In this document: piece after piece, positions 11,693 through 24,620 of the stretch
Layout: each line of letters opens with the position of its first letter
How positions within the stretch are numbered: the stretch's first letter is position 1
NCBI GenBank assembly: GCA_011009095.1
Contig: VTPC01000634.1
Location: forward strand, 62,001-126,000
Direction of reading: 5' to 3'
DNA from: Ignelater luminosus
Taxonomy: Eukaryota; Arthropoda; Insecta; Coleoptera; Elateridae
DNA length: 64,000 nucleotides
Translations under genes and position numbers: made by a program
The notes under the pieces: generated by a model
What the model was told of the DNA's origin: nothing
Databases searched by the model: none
The model's input: only the letters and a program-made list of their open reading frames with translations

Positions 11693-11913
11693 TATATGTT
11701 GTGACCATAGCGATAGTTTTATTTCCTGTTGGTTTTTTATCTCTACAGCAAGTTTGCTCTACTTGTCAAGATTGCCTTTGCGTTCTGCCTAATAAATTGA
11801 TGTCCAGTTTATGGTGTTTCTTTGCGATAATAGTTCTATTCTAATACAATATACACAGGATGTTTCCTTTTCATCAAAAAGAAAAAAATAAAAAAGTTCC
11901 TATAGACTATGTT

Positions 11914-12124
11914 CAGTCAACTCATAAAGTAATGTCGCAAAATGATTTACATTTTGGTATTTAATGTCTAAATTAATGACAATCTTTGCAATCCATAAAT
12001 ACTAACTTAATAAAGTAATCTTGGTTAATCGATTACTATCTAAAAAAAGCAGAATTTGCCATTAATTGAGAAGTTAAACGGTAAAATGTAAAACACTTTG
12101 TGACATTACTTTATGAGTTGATTG
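11914..12124. mobile_element. 211-bp MITE
   Basis: Inverted ends ca(g/a)tcaactcataaag at 11914 and its complement ending at 12124 extend about 50 bp inward with a few mismatches (taatgtc(g/a)caaa, then tttacatttt). There is no reading frame. A clear target duplication is not visible; tt flanks are possible. It is a small non-autonomous DNA transposon of unassigned superfamily. Confidence 0.8.
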
Positions 12125-12829
12125 TTCCTAAAACGCTTCATTAAGAATTTAATGTCAAGCGTAGTTAATAAGGTGTTGTGTTTGTGAGAAGTAAACGTTT
12201 TCTGGTGAGTTTTGGTGAAATACTTTAGTAAACTAGTCACGCAAATAACTTGAACCATAATGGATAATACTGCTTTATGACAATTATCTTGATAAATTTC
12301 GTTTAGGTGTCTTTCTTGTAATACTTTTTGTGGCCGTTATTGCACTTCGTCATCGTTCAACATGATCTGAGCGTTCCTGGTAGGGCCTCTTATTTGGAGG
12401 TTAAGAGATGTATGATTTTTGTTAGCTCGTGTAAAAACTTTGTGTAACTGAAAAAATTCTGCCTTCATATGGAGATACTGCTGAAACTAAGTATCTCATT
12501 TTATTTGTTACGTACGCTACTTACATTCTAAACGTCAACCAAGGTCCTCTTCCTCCGTTTTTCCAGGTAGCGTATTGCCCGAATAAGTACACCACTAAGG
12601 AAAACTACGCAAATATTTATCGTCTTGATGGTGTTTTCATCGCTTATAAATGTTCATAGAATGGAATTCAATCTTTAATTTAATTTTTGCTGCAAGATTT
12701 AACTATTTAGCATGCTCACTGTTGTACCTCCAAGTACTTAATGTATATGACTCGTTTACATCTACATATAGGTTCTATATCTTGCTCTTGTCTTTATTCA
12801 AAACCTAACCGGTTCTTTCCAGCTCTAAA
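12125..12829. other. Intergenic, nothing recognised
   Basis: AT-rich sequence without open frames of note, inverted repeats or promoter-like motifs that I can support. Confidence 0.5.
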
Positions 12830-13130
12830 ATCAAAGGTCTCAAATTTTAATCAAGTTTGGAAGTTCAAAGACAAAATTCCGCTTGGAAGCGGAGCTGTAA
12901 CTTTCTAGAAAAAGCTGATTTCTCCAAGTATGAGACACAATAGAGCAGCTCGTATCGACTCAACAGGCCAGAATCCAATCGAAATTTACAAATACGGTGC
13001 ATTTCTGCAATCCCCGGTTCATACTTTCAAAAAGACTATCCACGATACTGGCGGAATTCTTCTTTTCAAGCAGAACAGTTTGCGAAATCTTCGTCTTGGT
13101 GCATTTCAAACAGGTAGGGTAAAGTACACA
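12830..13130 (+). pseudogene. Unidentified protein-like segment with an in-frame stop
   Basis: From about 12850 one frame reads protein-like sequence (WKFKDKIPLGSGAVTF, then a tag stop, then KKLISPSMRHN and about 60 further residues). The composition is unlike the surrounding shadow frames and has a balanced mix of charged and aromatic residues. The stop at 12906 and the insertion of an inverted-repeat element at 13124 suggest a decayed gene or transposon piece. I do not recognise the family. Confidence 0.3.
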
Positions 13131-13294
13131 GTAGTTGGCACTGGCATATCTCTCCTCTAGAGATATTTGGAGTGAAGAAGAAAAAATGGTGTGTTGTTTT
13201 GTTTTATTATATTGTTTTACAAGAAATCGTTTGATCGGACTACCTCAACTTCGAATATCTCTAGAAAAAAATACCGATGCCAACCAGAGTGTAC
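13124..13294. mobile_element. 171-bp imperfect inverted-repeat element
   Basis: About 50 bp at each end are inverted copies. Both arms start gtacac, then (g/t)agttggca or ggttggca, a variable part, and ctagagatatt. Left arm is 13124-13175, right arm about 13242-13294. No target duplication is obvious. It is probably a small MITE. Confidence 0.6.
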
Positions 13295-15150
13295 TCAAAA
13301 ACAATTATTAATCGGCAACATGGGACAGAGACGAGAATAATAATTAATTACGAGTTGTGCAAATTTATAACAGATTAGAATATGGTAAGGTAATAAGTCA
13401 GGTAGACCCTCTGAACGCAAAGGTAAACACAGACGGAAACAGCTAAGGGGTGTGAAAAAGTATGCTGCATGCAGTTTCATTATGCCTTACACTTGGTTTA
13501 TACCTTTAATTTTGCATATTTATTTATTTTTCTTAATAATATATTTGCATTGTTGTTATATATAATAATCTTGAACAGGCTAAATGTACGTATTTAAAGA
13601 TTGCCAAAGCTCGTTTAAAGATCGCTTTACAATATTTTTGTACAAAAAGTTAATCTTCAGAAAGAAGTACTTCAATTCTATCAGTCAGTGTATAAACAAA
13701 CTAATTAAAACAAATTACAATTGGTCACGTTTTGATAAGATTATCTCATGATATATCATACGTTGTAAAAAAGGTGATGTTTTTCTATACCACTAGTATT
13801 TTTTGACCTACATGAACATTTTTTCAATTGCATGCAATAACAATATTTGTTCGGAATACTTGAGATAATTGTTACCTATTGTCAGGCCAAATCTATCCTA
13901 GTAACTAACACGATGTCGACTATATCGTTATTAATAGATTCTAATTATATAGAAAATAAGTCTAATTAAGTAGTATATATAGTAGTTGATTATCAATACG
14001 TGCAATCCTCATTATTAGTTGTAAAACGTTCGCCCTGTAGGGAAACTCGTAATAACAAAAATCTTGAAATATTTCATAGAAACTACACAAATAAATAAGA
14101 TGAGTGCTCGTCTTATTAGAACCAGCTCTCATTTCTCTATGTAATTGGTCAGCTTGAACTTTAACAAACCGCTAATAAGGATTTCTACTGATCTCTAAGT
14201 ATCAAGTTCTTCGGTATCAAAAGTTCACTTACAGATTAATTCTCTTCGATTACTCGTTACTTTTAATTGTTACATATCTAATAATTGCTTTTATGAATCT
14301 TCTACTTTATGATGCACTCTTATTGCTTTGCCAAGGTATTATGTAGTTTGTCGTTTTGTAAAATAAGTAAAATAAGATAATTCTCTCTAAAACTTGCTTT
14401 AAGCCAATCAAAATATTAAATTTGAAATAGAATTATACATCTCTGCAAAGAGATAGAAATGGGGTGGCATAAATACAAACACAGAACAGCAATTTCCACG
14501 AATTTGATTGTCGCTTATACATACATACTTACCTTCAGCTTTCCCAAAAATTCCCTACTCTTGGATGAATCTTTGAGCTCGTGATTCGCGCCCCAAAAAA
14601 AAAAAATTCAAAACGCTAACCTTGCTTTCTTCTTCGCAGATTCATGCACGGTTAGATTTCTCATGATCACAGCCTGTAATCTGCCACAAGTTGAAATCCA
14701 AAGCATTGACAAAATCACATCCTCAAAAAAGTATCTTCAAGACAAAAACAAACATGATTTGATCCTCTTGCTAAAGAGAATTTTTTTGTAGTTATGGTGA
14801 AGTCACACGAATAGTTTGGTAATCTTTTATTATGGTTTCTGTATTATTGAGATCGGTACATTACATCTGTTAGCTGGTATTTCAGATTAATTTATATTTC
14901 GTATTTCGTTTAGATGTGGAACTTGAAACCTATTTTTTATTGCTTTCCTGATTTAGTTGCTTAATTAACAGAACTTCTTGTTTTCTTTTCTTCAATAAGA
15001 ACTTGAAAATCATTTTTGGAATTGTTCGTGGGGCAATGTGTGATTTCCGAGGTATATGTAGAATTTTGTGGTTGATTAGCGGCCAAGATTTAGTCCGGTC
15101 CGAAGGGGGATTCAGTTAAAGAGTTCAGTACCAGGAAGAGAGCTTGGAGG
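13295..15150. other. Intergenic, possible isolated TATA box
   Basis: No credible gene. A tatatata-like box at 13973-13980 with a pyrimidine-rich start-like region near 14005 could be a promoter, but nothing coding follows. The remainder is AT-rich. Confidence 0.35.
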
Positions 15151-15166
15151 TGATTCTCGCCATAGG

Positions 15167-15424
15167 GTGATATATTTTTTTATTAAGAAAAAAGCATCGA
15201 CATATTTCAATGACGTTTTTATACAAAATAATGAAATACATCAGTACGGAACTAGAACGGCTACAGATTATCGAATAATATATGTTAGCAACAAAACTAC
15301 ATGCGAATCAGTTTTTGAAAAAGAAATTCAGATATTTAATAGGTTGCCAAATGCACCACGAAATGCACCGAATGTTAAACAGTTTAGAAACAACACTAAA
15401 AACCTCGACTGTGATATGCTTTAA
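15167..15424 (+). pseudogene. LINE reverse transcriptase C-terminal relic
   Basis: The 85-codon open segment contains the block IHQYGTRTATDYRI, then VFEKEIQIFNRLPNAP and VKQFRNNTKNL. This matches the usual tail of jockey/CR1-type LINE polyproteins (HxYxTR, fNxLP, FKxxLK). It ends in a stop at the expected place. The upstream parts of the LINE are missing, so this is a 5'-truncated or decayed copy. Confidence 0.6.
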
Positions 15425-15429
15425 GTGCT

Positions 15430-16740
15430 ACGTCTTTAATGCCATTACTGCAAATGTTTAATGTATTCCAATTGTTATTAATGTGTACAATATTTTACTG
15501 ATTTACTTTTAATTTTAAATTTATTTTTATTATTATATATTCACACTTCACGTCAAGTTTCAAAACGGGCGTAGCGTAACTAATATGGTACAACGCACCC
15601 ACATCCTGTATCGATGGTAACTGCAGGAGCCACTTGTAGTTTGGCTCAACCACTTCGCTAACTTCGAACACCCTCCCTCACTCGCTAGCCCTCACTGAAG
15701 TCTATAGCTTCTAAAAAGCATTGGAGCCACACGTTGACTGGCACCAAGCTTCTATTTTTATCATTTTGTACGCGCGGTGTTCACTTGTTCAGTATATTTA
15801 TATTTATAAAATAGCAATTTTTAATTTTTTAATCTCTGGTAAAGGTCAGACTTTAAAGGAGAAAATTTGAAGAATATGAATTATTTTTTCAAATTGGAAA
15901 ATGAAATGAGTTTGTGGTGGTGCCATGGCTCCTTGGCTCTTTATAACGGTCCGCCACTGGTCTCATCCCAAACTCAACTTAGATTTTACCACGAGCATCC
16001 ATTCCGCTCTACTCTTCGTCATTTCATGGTGCCTATCAAAATCGACGCGACTCCTTAAATCTACAAAAAAAGGACGTTTCGTTTCAATTGGCAGAAAAGG
16101 AAAAATGAACATCTCGTCGCCATCATAAAAATTTATTGCGTTATTAAATTGCGTGTTTATAAAATAAATAAAAGTTTGTTTTTGATTAGTTTTGGAATGT
16201 AATCAATTTTGAAGCACATTTGACTCATATTCTCAAAAATTTTTGTTAATGATTTGATTTGGTTTTTTATTAAAAACTTGGGAGAGGGTATTAAGAAGTT
16301 GTGTCCGTGTCAAGGTTTGTTTCAGATTTTATGTCATCACTGGAATATAGGCCTGTATTGTCAGGGAGGAATCCGCGATAAGCCTTTTTTTTTAACTTCT
16401 TCAACTACAATTCTTAAGTTTGGTGTAGGTTTTTTGTAAATATCTAAATTTCGCCGATTTATAAAGTTTATTTTATCATGGTTTTGTACTTTATAAATTT
16501 TTTCATTTTTATAAATGTTTGTTACGGCTGATAAATTTTACTTACTTACAGTAACTTTTTTAAATGGAATTCTTTCTTATTAAATTTCTTCGATTTATAT
16601 TATAATTTTAATATTTTTTAACTTTTCTAAATTCCTTACTGTTTCAATAGTTGAGATTATATAAGTGTCGTGGTTGATAAGATTTCTAAATCTTTTTGTT
16701 AAAAATGAACTTGAAATTAAATATTTCTATTTAATGCTGT
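15430..16740. other. Intergenic with a GC-richer patch
   Basis: A GC-richer, CpG-containing patch at 15560-15760 stands out from its surroundings but has no reading frame I recognise. It could be the remains of a retroelement or SINE. The rest is AT-rich. Confidence 0.35.
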
Positions 16741-16744
16741 TGTA

Positions 16745-17730
16745 CACAGAAAAAAAAAGCTGTCGTCAAAATTACAAAATCGTTGTAGTAAAAATGCTGT
16801 CGTTCAAAACACCTCAACTGCAGTAAATACTAAACTATGTCTAACCCATTCTCTACTATAGCAATAGTAAATTTTAATGTTTTATTGTGGAAAAAACTGT
16901 TTAGTAAATTTTACTACATTGCTGCAATTCTTACTTTTACAATATGGTTGAATTTACCAAGCAAAATAGTACGCATGTGCTTTACACAAGCATTAATTAA
17001 TTTTACACAAGCATTAGTTAGAATCGACGAATCGGGTCAGCCGTTCTTATGTTTGGGCGGTGTTATTAGATGGCGTCTTAGTATTCTCATGCTGTTAAAT
17101 GTTATACTTGATTAGTATATAACTAGTGTGAAGCGGGAAGCACTGACTTTCATTATCCTTCACTGATAGGTCCAAACAAAGATGAAACGATAGTTGGGAC
17201 GTATGTTTAGTTAATGCTTGTACGAATTTTTATTTGTGGGAGACACAATATATGAATATCTATTGGATCATTGTCCTTTGTTTATGATAGATGTCTACTT
17301 GTTAAAATAGCATTCTGAGTTCGTATAAAAAAAAACCTCTCTAGTTAAATAAAATTGTCTACAAATTTGTAGGAGTAATTATTACATAGTATTTAGTAAG
17401 TTTTACAAAGCCGTATTATTCAACAGTAATTAAACGTCATATTTACATAGAATTTAGTGTAAAATTAACTTTTAAACCAGTTATATTTACCAGAAGAACT
17501 GTAAAATTAACACTTCTAAGGAAAGTATATTCTACTGTAGTACCTGTGCAATTTCTACTACAAAATGTAGTTAATGTTTTACAACAATTTGTAGTATATT
17601 TTACATTCTACCAGTTACTACAATTGCTTGGTAAAATATACCGCAGCCTGTTGCTGTCACTATATTTACTATCGATTGTAGTAGGTATCACTCCAATTGG
17701 AGAACTTTTAACTGCAACTTTTTTTCTGTG
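16745..17730. mobile_element. Probable TA-flanked inverted-repeat transposon, 986 bp
   Basis: The ends are cacagaaaaaaa at 16745 and its complement tttttttctgtg ending at 17730, both bordered by TA (16743-16744 and 17731-17732). Inside, motifs such as gtaaattttac and ctacagtag recur in both orientations, but the arms match poorly. A 20-bp direct repeat (ttttacacaagcatta) lies near 16980-17020. No transposase is visible. Superfamily unknown. Confidence 0.45.
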
Positions 17731-17909
17731 TAAGATTTTTATGTATTGTCATTTACTGAAGGCTATTGCATTGATTTGAATTTTTGTAATTGTGTTGATA
17801 GCAATTTATAATTAGAAATTTCCTAAATTGAACTGCATTTATTCTTTGTAGAATTTTTTGTGTTTTCTGTAAAAATCCTGGCGCCCTTTGTCTTGGTTGG
17901 TGTTCTTAA

Positions 17910-18170
17910 TATATGAAGGGTCCAGGGGAATAACGATGAATGACACAAAAACATGAATTAGAGAAATTTCAACTCATATGCTCAAAACATTCATTGGTTC
18001 TTGGTGTTTTGTTGAAACATATTCGCTTATATTTTGATATTGTCAGCATTTATGCACTGGATAATGTATAAAATTTATAGTATTCTACTGTAGTAAGTAA
18101 ATGGCACCACTAACTCAATTTCAACATTTATGTGACATTTATCGTTATTCCCCTAGACCCTTCATATGTA
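17910..18170. mobile_element. TTAA-flanked MITE, about 261 bp
   Basis: Inverted ends share atatgaagggtc(c/t)agggg and then aataacgat(g/a)aatg, about 40 bp in all. The element is bordered by TTAA on both sides (17906-17909 and 18171-18174), the target of piggyBac and Kolobok transposons. It has no reading frame. Confidence 0.75.
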
Positions 18171-18174
18171 TTAA

Positions 18175-19755
18175 ATATTTCTGGTGTTTTATTGCATATA
18201 TAACTTCCTTATCCCACGCTTAAGGCCACCTTCTAAGATTGGCCTGACCTAAGATCAAAAAGTATCTTTGTTAAAATTTTAACTTCTTGTAACGTTAAGT
18301 TACGTTACACAATATTCCTGGCCTAACATAAACAAAACTGAAATTCTCTAGAGAATAATAAATTTCCAGCTTGGGAAAAATGAAATTAGTTGTAAACTTG
18401 ACGTTTTATCCATAACCATAGAATACTATACCAAAAGGACAGAAGAAGAGAAAGAGCCAGTAACAAAAGAAAAGTCAAGTCGAAATAAAAATTCTTTTGA
18501 GATGTTCAAACATGTAAACGGGAGGTAATATTAAGAAAGCATTATTTGGAACAACATAGAGCTTCTTTCAGAAATTAGTATGAAGAAAAGGCTACCAAAA
18601 CTGTAAAACTCTTCTTTAGTTTTCGTCTAAATTTTGAATTTTACAAGTGAAAAATCAAAGTAAGAGAGTTTCTGTATTATAAACATTAATGTAAAAGCAC
18701 CCTGATAAATGTTGAGAATTTTAAAACTAACATTTGCGCATGTTATTATTAATGTAAAGCGGAGCTTTAAAGGTAATATATTTACTAGGTAATTTGAAGT
18801 TATCGTTATTTTGTTGCTACTGAAAAATCTTAAGTTTGTTTTCCCGAATTGACTTTTAAGTGTCTTCGACTTGGCACTGTGCCGAGGCATTTATTCTGCT
18901 CTTGTTCATCGATTAAAATCAAAAGTAGACCAAGCACCCGGGGGTCATTTAAGAAATTTTGAGTTAATAGTCTGAATTAGGATTTATATATACAAACTTT
19001 TTGACAAAATATCAGAACTTTAAGTATGCAATTTACTTTTAAGATCTAGATACAGTCGACAGCGTTTAATTTTTATTATTAGTTTTATTATCTAAAAGAA
19101 AGAGTAAATTAAAGTTTATTAAAGGAAATCACAATCTCGTTACCTTCCTTCACGCCATTTAGTAACGCACTTAAACAACTTAGCGAGGTAAAGAACAATA
19201 ATAATTTAACATAATTTTATAATTTTATAACAGTTAATAAAAAAATTAGTATATAATAGGTGTAGTATAATAAAAATATAAATATCTTTATTCATTTTAA
19301 TATAAAAGCGATGCGTTTCGTTGAACGTCATATATCGACCTTAAGATTCAATATAAGCCTTGCACGACTCGAAAAGCCTTGGAATCTTGGAATTCAATAT
19401 TCTTTAGCACGTAACGTTAAGGTTGGTTATGGAATATTGTGATTTAACGATGCGATGAAGTTCAAAAATTCAGATTAATATCATTATGTCCTCCAGACAT
19501 ACAATCGACCAAATCTGAACATAAATTATTAAATCTATGATTTAATAAATTAAAGTCCATTTCTATATACTCACCACCGAACATTAAGAGTTTACCTTAT
19601 CAGTTTTAAATTATCAAAAAATCATCAATTATTTCAAGATTCTTTCTAAACAAAAGATAAATTCACCTTGAAAAATCAATTTAAAGTGTGAAGATAACAA
19701 AAAAAGCAACATGTTCGACACACTAACGCGATAACGTAGTAAGTACTTTGGTGGT
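18175..19755. other. Intergenic, no gene seen
   Basis: AT-rich DNA. The only sizeable open frame (minus strand, 18627-18890) lacks any recognisable domain or codon signature. Confidence 0.5.
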
Positions 19756-19760
19756 GCTAA

Positions 19761-19826
19761 TATAAATACACCGAGATGGGGGTTTACGGCAGTCAGTTTT
19801 TGTTAGGAGTTTAACCTAGAAAGAAG
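19761..19826 (+). promoter_or_regulatory. Core promoter and non-coding first exon of peptide gene 3
   Basis: A tataaata box at 19761-19768 lies 34 bp upstream of a canonical arthropod initiator tcagtt (A at 19795). The first exon ends in gaag|gtgagc at 19826. The next acceptor (tttttcag, ending 20168) is 20 bp before the ATG, so the untranslated exon is separated by a 342-bp intron. A further untranslated mini-exon near 20060-20100 is possible. Confidence 0.7.
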
Positions 19827-20188
19827 GTGAGCAAAAACTTTACCATTGCATACATTAATTTACAAGCAACTTTGGTTGTTTTGCTTAAAATAAACTGTTT
19901 TTCTTTAAAACTTCATCACGGCAGTAAAGAGCTTTCAAGTTCGTGGGTTGTTTATAAATTTATTTTAATAGGAGAAATATTTTTAGGGTTCATAATTAAA
20001 ACACAAAATAGCCTTTTTTCTAACTTACTTATTTCTTTTTAATGTTTTTATAAAAGTTTTAACAAAGCAAGGAAGAAAGCCTCTCTCAGTACTATTGGGG
20101 TAATTAAAAAACAAATTTTCAGAAATTAAACCAAATTTTTGAAATTAAATTAAAAATTGATTTTTCAGGTGACAAGAGAAAAACAGCC

Positions 20189-20496
20189 ATGAAGATCACT
20201 ATTGCATTCGCTATTATCGTTCTTGCTTGTGTGGTATATTCCGAAGCCGGTCTTGTTTCACCACCTCAAATCAGATCAGAAGGACTAAGATTTGAAGCAG
20301 CCGTGAGATCGGGAGCTGGAAAACCCTGCGAATGCAAAAACCGCCATTTATGCCACACTGAAGTCAATCATGAGTAAGAATGATTTTCTTATAAGATTCA
20401 AGGATTGCATTTTAATATATTTGTGCATTCATTTTCAGAATCCAATGCTCGCCCAGCTACTTGTTTGTGTGCTGTGTTATTGCAGATCCTGAATAA
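20189..20496 (+). CDS. Secreted six-cysteine peptide precursor, family member 3
   Basis: Coding exons are 20189-20373 and 20439-20496 with a 65-bp phase-2 intron (gtaaga...ttttcag). The product is 80 residues. The signal peptide ends SEAG around residues 18-21, the linker is about 25 residues, and the cysteines lie at 47, 49, 55, 65, 73 and 74 (C-x-C-x5-C-x9-C-x7-CC). The GKPCECK motif is shared with member 2 and the CSPSYxFVCCV motif with member 4, so it may sit near the centre of the family tree. The stop codon overlaps an aataaa polyadenylation signal (20492-20497), giving a very compact 3' end. Secretion is inferred from the signal peptide. The target is unknown. Confidence 0.9.
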
Positions 20497-20689
20497 AACT
20501 TATAAGTGTAATATTGTTATACTTAGATCTAAAGTATTTATTAATTGTTAAATTAGTGCATTTGTGCTATTACTAGTTTGCAAAATACATATTTGTTAAT
20601 TAATTAAATGTTTTAATTTTACTTTACAATTTAAAAATTCCTATTTTACCATTATTAGTTTATTACTATAATCCAATGCACAGCGTGTC

Positions 20690-21260
20690 TTGAGGACAGA
20701 ACAGATCGGGTTCCGCCGTCAAACGCACCAACTTCGCTCTCCATCAAGTTCTCAAAGAAGTTATGTACAGTAACGAGTCGGACTTCGTTTTCAAGTGAGT
20801 CATCAGCCCACGCTCCAACTTTAGCTTGCATTGTCTTTTATTAAAGAGCTATGCATGGAAACGATCAGATTTCGCCATCAAACGCTTCACTTGCGGTAGC
20901 CTTTCATTAACTGATACTTGAAGAAACCACACAGAACAGATTGTACTTCCTCCTGTAACACTCAGGATTAACTCGCACTAACTCACAATCGGCTTTCGTT
21001 CGCAAATGAGTCACCACAGGTGGCTTCGTTCTTCACTAACGTTCTCAAAAAGTTATGTACCGAAACGGATTCATTCTCAAGCAATCCACTTTTGGTCGTG
21101 CTTTTCCTTTCAGTAATATTCTCGATGAAGCTACGCTCAGAAACTAATCCGACTTCACCCTCAAATAGCCCCTTCGCCCGTGTTACCTGTGTTGTGCTCG
21201 GGTTGCACCGTCTATTAGTTTCCTTGAAGGAGTTATGCACGGAAACAAAAAGAGTTTCAT
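20690..21260. repeat. Degenerate tandem repeat, irregular 80-120 bp period
   Basis: Blocks like gttctcaa(a/g)aagttatg followed by acggaaacg and then cttc...tcaa recur at about 20757, 20843, 21045, 21122 and 21224, often followed by a (g/a)tcggacttcg-like string. One minus-strand stretch (20983-21240) is open and its translation also looks repetitive (xxSFIENI / HNFLRTL / ANES). It is probably a decayed minisatellite or an old coding repeat. Confidence 0.5.
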
Positions 21261-21349
21261 CTTACCTTACCTTTTTTCAGAACAGCTATGCAGAACTCAA
21301 TTCAATAAATATTGAGCTTGAAAGATACGCTAAAAATTAGACATTGTAA

Positions 21350-24300
21350 GCTAGTAACTCAATTCCTCACATTGGAGAAACTTAAATATCACATTGAGAA
21401 AATACACGTCTTCTATAAGTTCACTAAATCGAATAAATGTCAATTGCATGGTTGTACTTGCCACATATGTAAAATATTTTCTCAATTGTCGGCCAGTTTT
21501 CTGAGTAAGCATAGCACATGGTTTCAATGTAATTTTTTTATGACTCAGTAAACTGCTTTCCAGAGGTTTTCAACTACTGATGGTTGGATGAATTTTCAGT
21601 TTATAGAAATTTCAAAAACTAATAACTAATATCAGAGTACTCGTAAAAACCCTTTTCTGCTTACAATTTGTTTTGAACTAAGCTAGGCCACACTGAAAGT
21701 AATTAAATCAACGCAATATTTGGGTGCATAATAGTAGACCGAGTCTTTTAATGCCTCAGGTTAATGTCGCCACTGGTATTTGGCGAGTTCCATGTAATCT
21801 CTCGAGGCATTTCTCGACATAATGGCCAATCAAAACGAGCCACGAACGTGTTAAAAGTACCTGAACCTGTTCAAACGAGTACAAAATTTCTTAAAATCGA
21901 AGGAAATTCGGTAAGATGAGGTTTCTTTATTATCTACTTTTTGTATTCCCGCACGGGGATACAATTGTTTAACTCCAAAGTTTGACTATTGTAAGTATGC
22001 CTGTCAGCAAATGTGAACACTGTAGCAAACTAAATGCATATTATTCAAGATAATCGCTTCTAGTATCACGTATAGATCTAGAATGTGCCCGTGAAAGATT
22101 TCTACCTTCAGAAAAGAGTGCTGGTACTTTTAATGAAAATTGAAAGGTCTTTCTAATGACGTGCCACTTGAACCCCTTTCCCATTAGAAATTTCTAAGGG
22201 GTTGACGCCCCTTCCACCTAGAAGTTTGAAGTTTAGGATTCGAACTGCACGTCAAAAGATGTTATCCTCCCAATATAAATCGACATGTTTTTGCGTTTTT
22301 TCGAAAAATTATTTTCATGGGAGTTATTCAGTCTGTTTCGTTTTCGTTGGGCCACCCTGTATAGTTGTTTTTTTTTCGTTAAGGTGGATTTAGATTACTC
22401 GTACTCGTGTTCATACTTATGACTTTGCTAGTGATTTGTCAGTATGTGAGATTTTAATTGATTTGCAGTGTGCGTATAGTTCATACAGACTCGTTTATTA
22501 CATATTACTAATAATAAATGGAATTAAATACTAACAAGCTCAAATTAGAATACAACGTAGATGGCTTGCATCTGAAAAATCGAGCCCAATCAAACGATCA
22601 CGATCACGAATAATCTGGACCTACCTTTAGCAGTATGTAGGCATTCAGTTCATCCAGGTGCTTCAAAGGGTTTGGATGCGGTACGCAAGTTCGAGGAAAG
22701 TGTGTGGATTTGGATGCCGGAAGGCAGAATCATAGCTAAACGAGAATTACAGAAAGTTGCTCACAAAAATGCTGAAGATACAAAACGTAACAATCTTTAC
22801 TAAGAGCTCTTTAACCCGGGACTGCTTTGAAGGATTTGAAATATGAATATTCTATTGAAACTGTACTAGCAATTGAACCAAATTCTGTAATTTCGTGGAA
22901 AAATCCAATGATGCATCGATAAATGAATATGACCTTTCAACTATCAACGCCTGAATTTTCAAGACAGTCTCTGTGCTGATTGAATTTGTCATATTGACCT
23001 TAACGTTATAATTCTAATTCTCTTATCCCATTTAGAACTATGTACTCCTGAGAACTATAGTATGTGATTTTCTTCTAGACATGAAGAGCAATAATTTCGA
23101 CGGAATTTGTCACAAATACTCCCTTCAATTTAAAAACCATGTTCCATCTCCAAGTTTATCAACCACCCGCGATGATAGAAAACCAAAAATCGTCGTTCTG
23201 TCCCCCAATTCGCAAACACTTGCAAACTATTAATACCGCCGCCGCAAAAAAACATCGCAGCTCTACTCACTCGAGAAAAAGCTTGAAATGGCTAACATCG
23301 ACATTAACAAAGGACGGAATTCGGTTTTCTCCAAGAAATTGTAGAATAAGCTTATCAAATTGATGGTACACTTGCGTAATCTCAAGATTTTTCTGCAGAC
23401 GTGAGAATCGCAAGCATGAAGAAATCGAACAACAAATTTCAGACAATTGGATAATAATATTACTTCAGGGTCAATGGTGTATATCAGTTCTGTGGGCCCT
23501 GGTACAAAGGTCAACAATGAGCTTCTCAAATCTTTTTCTTAAATAAATATCTTCTCAATTTTATAACGGAATTTTCGTAATCTCTAGTTACTACGTATGT
23601 TCATAAAATGATACTTTACAATTTGAGATAAAAAACTGAAAAAAGGATGATGCTGAACTATTTTCTTCCTCAAAACCCAGATCGTCCATGAAAGACTAGC
23701 AGTACTCATCTGAATTTTATTTTATTTATAATTAAGCAACGACGTTATTATGTTCGCGATACTTTTCTTCTAATGAGATGCACCCATGCCGGCATCGCAT
23801 TGTAATCATGTAAACCAGTAGTTGTGGAAAAGGATTTATCGATTTTTTTTGGAATAGTCATGATTTTTCTTTTCTTGTTGACAGTAAGATACAATTATTC
23901 CACGTACACCCCGAAGCATCGGGTCTGTGGTCTTGTCCTCCAGATTATAACGGCCAGGCTAACATGTCGGTATTACATAGAGGTATGAAAAGAACATGCA
24001 TGCAAACCACATATCTTTCAAAAAACCATTATAAACCTTTACGTGGAGGGATTGCAGAACTAGAAAGGCAAATACAATTTTTTATGCATGGACAGGCAGT
24101 AATAAACCTTTGGCGATAACATCATAACCTTTGAATATTTGTCATTTTATCAATTGTGCTTCTGAAGTGTTTATAAAATTTAAAAATTCCTAGGAATTAG
24201 GCAAAGAAGCTAATTTTATTTTTAAATTCATCGGCTTCAAAACCACTACTTGTATTATAGGATAAACGTCGATGTTTCAGGCAAATAACTTTAAACTACA

Positions 24301-24620
24301 AAACTATAGTCTCTAGAATTGCAGCTGATGCGTTTCACCTGCATTTACTGTTTATTTCAAGAATGTGCAGTTTCTACATAGACTCTGATGCACTTTCATT
24401 AATTCAAACTATCAAAATAGTTTGAAAAAGTTCAAAATATTCAAAAAAAAATATCTAGCTCTGAAATGTATTTCTAAAAATAAATTCTAAAAGTCGCTTA
24501 CGTTGTTTTTATGCTGCATCCTGGTTTATCATACTGTTTGCTTTCCTGATGAAAAGCTGTTTTTCTCTAGAGCGCCTGTTCTTCTGAGAATTCATAGTTG
24601 TGCCTTTGAGAATTCTAATT
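21350..24620. other. Intergenic with scattered mobile-element debris
   Basis: At 22140-22345 a sequence ending gggccaccctgta resembles one end of a Tc1/mariner-type transposon, with no partner end found. At 22620-22803 a frame of about 60 codons reads protein-like sequence (VRKFEESVWIWMPEGR) and stops, but I do not recognise it. The remaining DNA is AT-rich without gene signal. Confidence 0.4.
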
